From positions 256,001 through 320,000 of the forward strand of contig CM035323.1 of assembly GCA_000497125.2 (NCBI GenBank): 64,000 bases of DNA, read 5' to 3'. Both the position numbers and the translations under genes were made by a program. Source of the stretch: Spironucleus salmonicida. Taxonomy: Eukaryota > Fornicata > Diplomonadida > Hexamitidae. Positions within the stretch are counted from its first letter, which is position 1; every line of letters starts with the position of its first letter. This document shows positions 60,501-64,000 of the stretch, piece after piece. The notes below the pieces were generated by a model. That model had not been told where the DNA came from and made no database searches. It saw only the letters and a list, made by a program, of their open reading frames with translations.

Positions 60501-62509
60501 AACTCTGCTATGCAACAACTGTTATATAGAATGTTAATATATAGCTATCTAATGATGAATTTTCGTTATTATTACATGGTGAAAAAGAATTGAGAGATGT
60601 TTAATTTCTGTTCTTATAGTAACCATTCGATGAGATTATATGTGATAAGTAATATGCTACAAATGCAATTATTTTATAATAGGCTATAAATACTTCTAAG
60701 CAAGCTTACGAGTTTTTTAAATTGTATATGAGTAATTATAAACTTAAACTCATTATAATTATAGTTACTGATATTGAGTAGCTCAATAATTTAGTACAGT
60801 TGAAAGAAAAACGATCAGATTTTATTATCACATTTCATGGTATTTAGTTTGAGTACATAAATAAGTATATTAATACGTATGATGACGTTAAATACTTATA
60901 TTATGAATCTGGATCACATGACCATGTAGAACTTCTATAAAAATCATAAAACAAAACTATTGTACAAGTAGGTTAAAAGATCGGCACTGTTATTTATACT
61001 AACTTGCAGAAAACTGTTTAAATTAAATCATATTAGGAAATTAATTTAACATTTTTATTTTATATTAACTCTTACTTATAATTTAATTTGGCTAATATTT
61101 CAGATAAAAATAGCGAATTTATTACACCAATAGTTAGTTCTTAGTAACTGTAAATAACGGAGTAAGGAAAACTTTAGTCAAATTAAAAATATATTAATTT
61201 TTAGTTTAAGAACATAAATTATAATTTATACTTTGATTTAGCAATATATTAAAAATAGGTCTACTTAGATGTAAAATCGTAATATTTATTTTTCAAAGCT
61301 AACGACAATGAAAATATTGATAAGTATTTAACCACATTATTTGATTATTCTTTTGTGAAAAAACCTAACTATTATAATCTTAAACTGAAATAACAACTGG
61401 AAAATAAATTAATAAAAATATTTGATACTAATGTAAAGTTAATATAAACAAAAGAAAATCTAGCGACTATAGATTTCAGTTATTTTTTGTCTTCTATATT
61501 TAGGGTATTCGATCATCACTGTTTATACATTGAATGTGCTACTATTATCGATGTTAAATATTTTCAGCTTTTTTGTTCTAAGTTTGATTATCAAATTTAG
61601 ATAGCACAAGATATATATATTAAAATTACTAACTATAGTGTAACAATAATTGAAAAATTTATTGATTTTGGTATAATTTTAATGAATTTTTAAGATCACA
61701 GCAATAATCAATTTAAGTGTATTTCAAAAGATAACTACTTTATAACTTTTCCATTCTATTTCTAAAATATGTAATAGCTATTATGTTTGAATCATTTTGA
61801 AATTACTATCTCTGAATCATGTTATGAAGACTATAGCTTTACACTTCTGAATTAAAATAAAACTAGTTCAGCTTCATGGTAGAAATTTGAATTTCATTGT
61901 TATTTTTATACTTTACAGGCAAGTTTATTATAATTGCACAAAGATAATAAATTAAAATATATTTACTAACATTAAAACTCACCACTTAAAATATGTTTAG
62001 ACGATCTATTAGAGGAAATTTTTACTTGCAATAGTATAGTATATAAAATTTAAGATGATGTTATTTAGTTAGTTAATCTTAATCCGTAAATTGGTAAACT
62101 TATAAACATTAATTCCAATATTATTCATTCGTTTTCTAAAAGCGAAAAAATATATTTAAATTTACTGAAAAATTCTAAATTCAACAGTTTACCTCAAAAA
62201 GACGTATAATTTTTATTATTTTTATCTATTAGAGAATAGTTTATAGAAATTAAGAAACTTTTATTAAAAACACCAAATTTTTTAAACAAATCAAAGTTTA
62301 CATATCGCTTTTACTATACTGGCACATTTTAAAACATTGACCAATAAGTATATTTTGGACTAAACGAGCAATTTATAATTTCTTACGATATAAGTAGCGC
62401 TAATCTATTAACATTGTTTAGTACCTTGAAAGCAGTTGCTCTTACTATTGAATGTTATGTGGATAGAAAAATAACTGTAGAATTTGTGAAAATGTGTTTT
62501 TTCAAGTGA
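57551..62509 (+). CDS. Giant protein with P-loop and GC-to-AT composition shift (1652 aa)
   Basis: 1653 codons from ATG to TGA with no internal TGA. Residues 1-200 include a hydrophobic segment (LPLSLALSACALFAPFLIAL), so it may be membrane-attached. Residues ~328-336 are a Walker A motif, APSKSGKST, followed by LLTTYYFLKLSGIAVPLYI and NGDPRREI, as in an ATPase of the STAND/AAA type. Residues ~470-480 are low-complexity (NNDNNDNNDN). Up to about residue 773 the gene is GC-rich; beyond it the DNA is very AT-rich but still open, with regular strand and helix patterns and no known domain. Function unknown. Confidence 0.75.
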
Positions 62510-62874
62510 GTTGCTTTACATAGATTTAGTATATAAAAACTTAAAAGTATGTTTGTTGATACTATAGTATGATTTTTAACTTACTGCTGATAACTATTTT
62601 TCATTTGTCTTAATAAACAATTAATACCGATAACTCTACTGCGTTACTTATATTAGTACCTTCCTTTTAAGTAATATTCTTTAACCAATATTTATTATTT
62701 CTAATACACTCTTTCATAGTACAAAAATCTATTTATAAGTCTTTCGCTACTAGTTACACCAATAGAAACAAACAAATATTACGCACTATACGGCGCACTC
62801 AATGCCACATTCTAATATTTTTATATTATATATCATATTATATTAATATTACATAATCGTTCCGCGTAATTTAA
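62510..62874. other. AT-rich spacer
   Basis: Nothing recognised. A TTCCGCG sequence precedes the MORN start. Confidence 0.4.
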
Positions 62875-64000
62875 ATGCACCCATTGCAAACCCATTTACA
62901 CCTATTTTCGGACCCGTACGCGTACTCAGGCCCCTACAAAGGCTAGTTTCCACATGGCTATGGTACACATCAGTAAAATGATGAAATCTACACAGGGGCT
63001 CTTTAACAGGGTCTGCGGCACGGATACGGGCAGCTAGCAGCGCCAGCATATACGTACTAGGGAGCGTTTCGCGCTAACGCACCTATCGGCGAAGGGAAGC
63101 TGCTGACAGCAGATGCGGAAATTCGCGCAAATTTCGACCGTGACTTCACGGCAGCAGATGCTGTGCTACGTTTCCGGAGCGGCGAAAATTTCATCGGTGA
63201 TACAACAGGCGGCCGCGTCGGCAAATCAGGGAAATACCAGGGTTTCGGCGAGTTCTATGACGGCGACTTCGCGTGCGGCCAGTTTTGCGGTCGTGGAACG
63301 CTAATCTGCGACCAGTTCTCGTACGAGGGGGATTTTCTTAACGGTCTGCGGCATGGGAGTGGAAAGTTGAATTGTAATTCCAAAAATTTGACGTACGTCG
63401 GGAGCTTCAGAAACGACTAAAAGTGCGGTTTTGGGGTTGAGAAATGCCCAGAATTCGAGTTTCGTGGCGAGTTTCGCAGTGGCCAGATGCTTTCTGGGAC
63501 AGTTATGTACCAGGATGGCAGCACGTATGAAGGTGCATTTTTGGACGGTTTGCGCTGTGGGCCGGGCGTGATCCGAACGAGCTAAAATGTCCGTCTTGAG
63601 GGTGAGTTCTAAAAGGACGAAATCATTTCTGGGGAGGTAACTTGTGCACAGTATTCTTATCGGGGCGCATTGCGCGATTTCTAGATGAATGGTCAGGGTG
63701 TGTATAAGCGAAATAGTGAAATCTTCACTGGGAGCTTTAAAAATGATGAAATTGTATCAGGAACATACCGAAACACTAAGGAAAACACGTTCTATACCGG
63801 TTAATTTCGCAATTTTCGCTTTAGCGGCAAGGGCGTTCTCCAGACGTTAAAGGGGACACTCACTGGCACATTTTCAGATAACAAAGCCCAGGGATTCTGC
63901 AAATTTAGCTCGTAGGACCAGAAAATTAGGTTCTAGGGGCATTATAGGGGCGGAAAGCGCAACGGTGAGGGCTTTCTGGAACAGCCAGGCTACAGCTACA
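62875..64000 (+). CDS. MORN-repeat protein (cut by window end)
   Basis: At least 375 residues, running off the right edge. Tandem MORN units of ~23 residues follow the Y.G.F..G..HG.G pattern: YSGPYKGQFPHGYGT, YTGALQQGLRHGYGQL, YEGDFLNGLRHGSGKL, YEGAFLDGLRCGPGVI and FTGSFKNDEIVSG. MORN proteins are scaffolds at basal bodies, the median body and membrane-cytoskeleton contacts and are numerous in diplomonads. In-frame TAA/TAG codons lie within repeats (for example RNDQKCGFG), confirming the code. GC-rich. Confidence 0.9.

Overview
This window is nuclear DNA of a protist that uses a non-standard genetic code: TAA and TAG encode glutamine and TGA is the only stop. Read with the standard code, almost every gene breaks into pieces. 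Read with TAA/TAG = Gln, the pieces join in one frame into recognisable full-length proteins (MAP kinase, glucokinase, NOG2 and DRG GTPases, MCM helicase, RNA polymerase III subunit RPC6, thiamin pyrophosphokinase and others), each ending at TGA. No introns are needed anywhere. The code, the lack of introns, a bacterial-type glucokinase, membrane-anchored cathepsins and a cysteine-rich surface protein with a C-terminal membrane anchor together fit a hexamitid diplomonad (Hexamita/Spironucleus/Trepomonas group). That placement is an inference; an oxymonad or a ciliate with the same code is not excluded by sequence alone.

Layout. 1-6.4 kb: kinesin (cut by the window edge), a coiled-coil protein, a DEAD-box helicase, a second coiled-coil protein, tRNA-Arg(UCU) and a GT21 glycosyltransferase. 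6.7-13.3 kb: a hypothetical protein, a La-motif candidate, then a minus-strand run of a hypothetical, two glutamine-rich proteins and a possible cyclin-fold protein. 14.4-21.5 kb: SLC44 choline-transporter-like protein, metallophosphoesterase/5'-nucleotidase, a tandem pseudokinase-kinase and a doubtful membrane protein. 21.6-33.9 kb: MCM, cysteine-rich membrane protein, thiamin pyrophosphokinase, ERK7-type MAPK, a beta-propeller-like protein, a cathepsin and RPC6. 34-43.6 kb: RING protein, small proteins, glucokinase, a DHHC-family acyltransferase, a large helical karyopherin-like protein and a Nudix hydrolase. 44.2-50.5 kb: a gene interrupted by an in-frame TGA, a second cathepsin, a decayed third cathepsin copy and a DRG GTPase. 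50.6-57 kb: a 976-residue helical protein, a possible nucleoplasmin-like protein and NOG2. 57.5-64 kb: a 1652-residue unknown protein with a P-loop, then a MORN-repeat protein cut by the window end.

Genes with an even or GC-rich composition (many housekeeping functions) alternate with very AT-rich genes (cathepsins, kinases, Gln-rich proteins) and AT-rich spacers up to about 1.2 kb. A short element, TCCACTCC or a close variant, lies roughly 3-25 bases upstream of many start codons and is the best candidate core promoter or initiator; it was used to choose several starts. Gene order is mixed on both strands, without clear functional operons. Functions span cytoskeleton and flagellum (kinesin, MORN, ERK7), ribosome biogenesis and translation (NOG2, DRG, DEAD-box), replication (MCM), Pol III transcription (RPC6, La candidate), thiamin and glucose use, and secreted or surface proteolysis.
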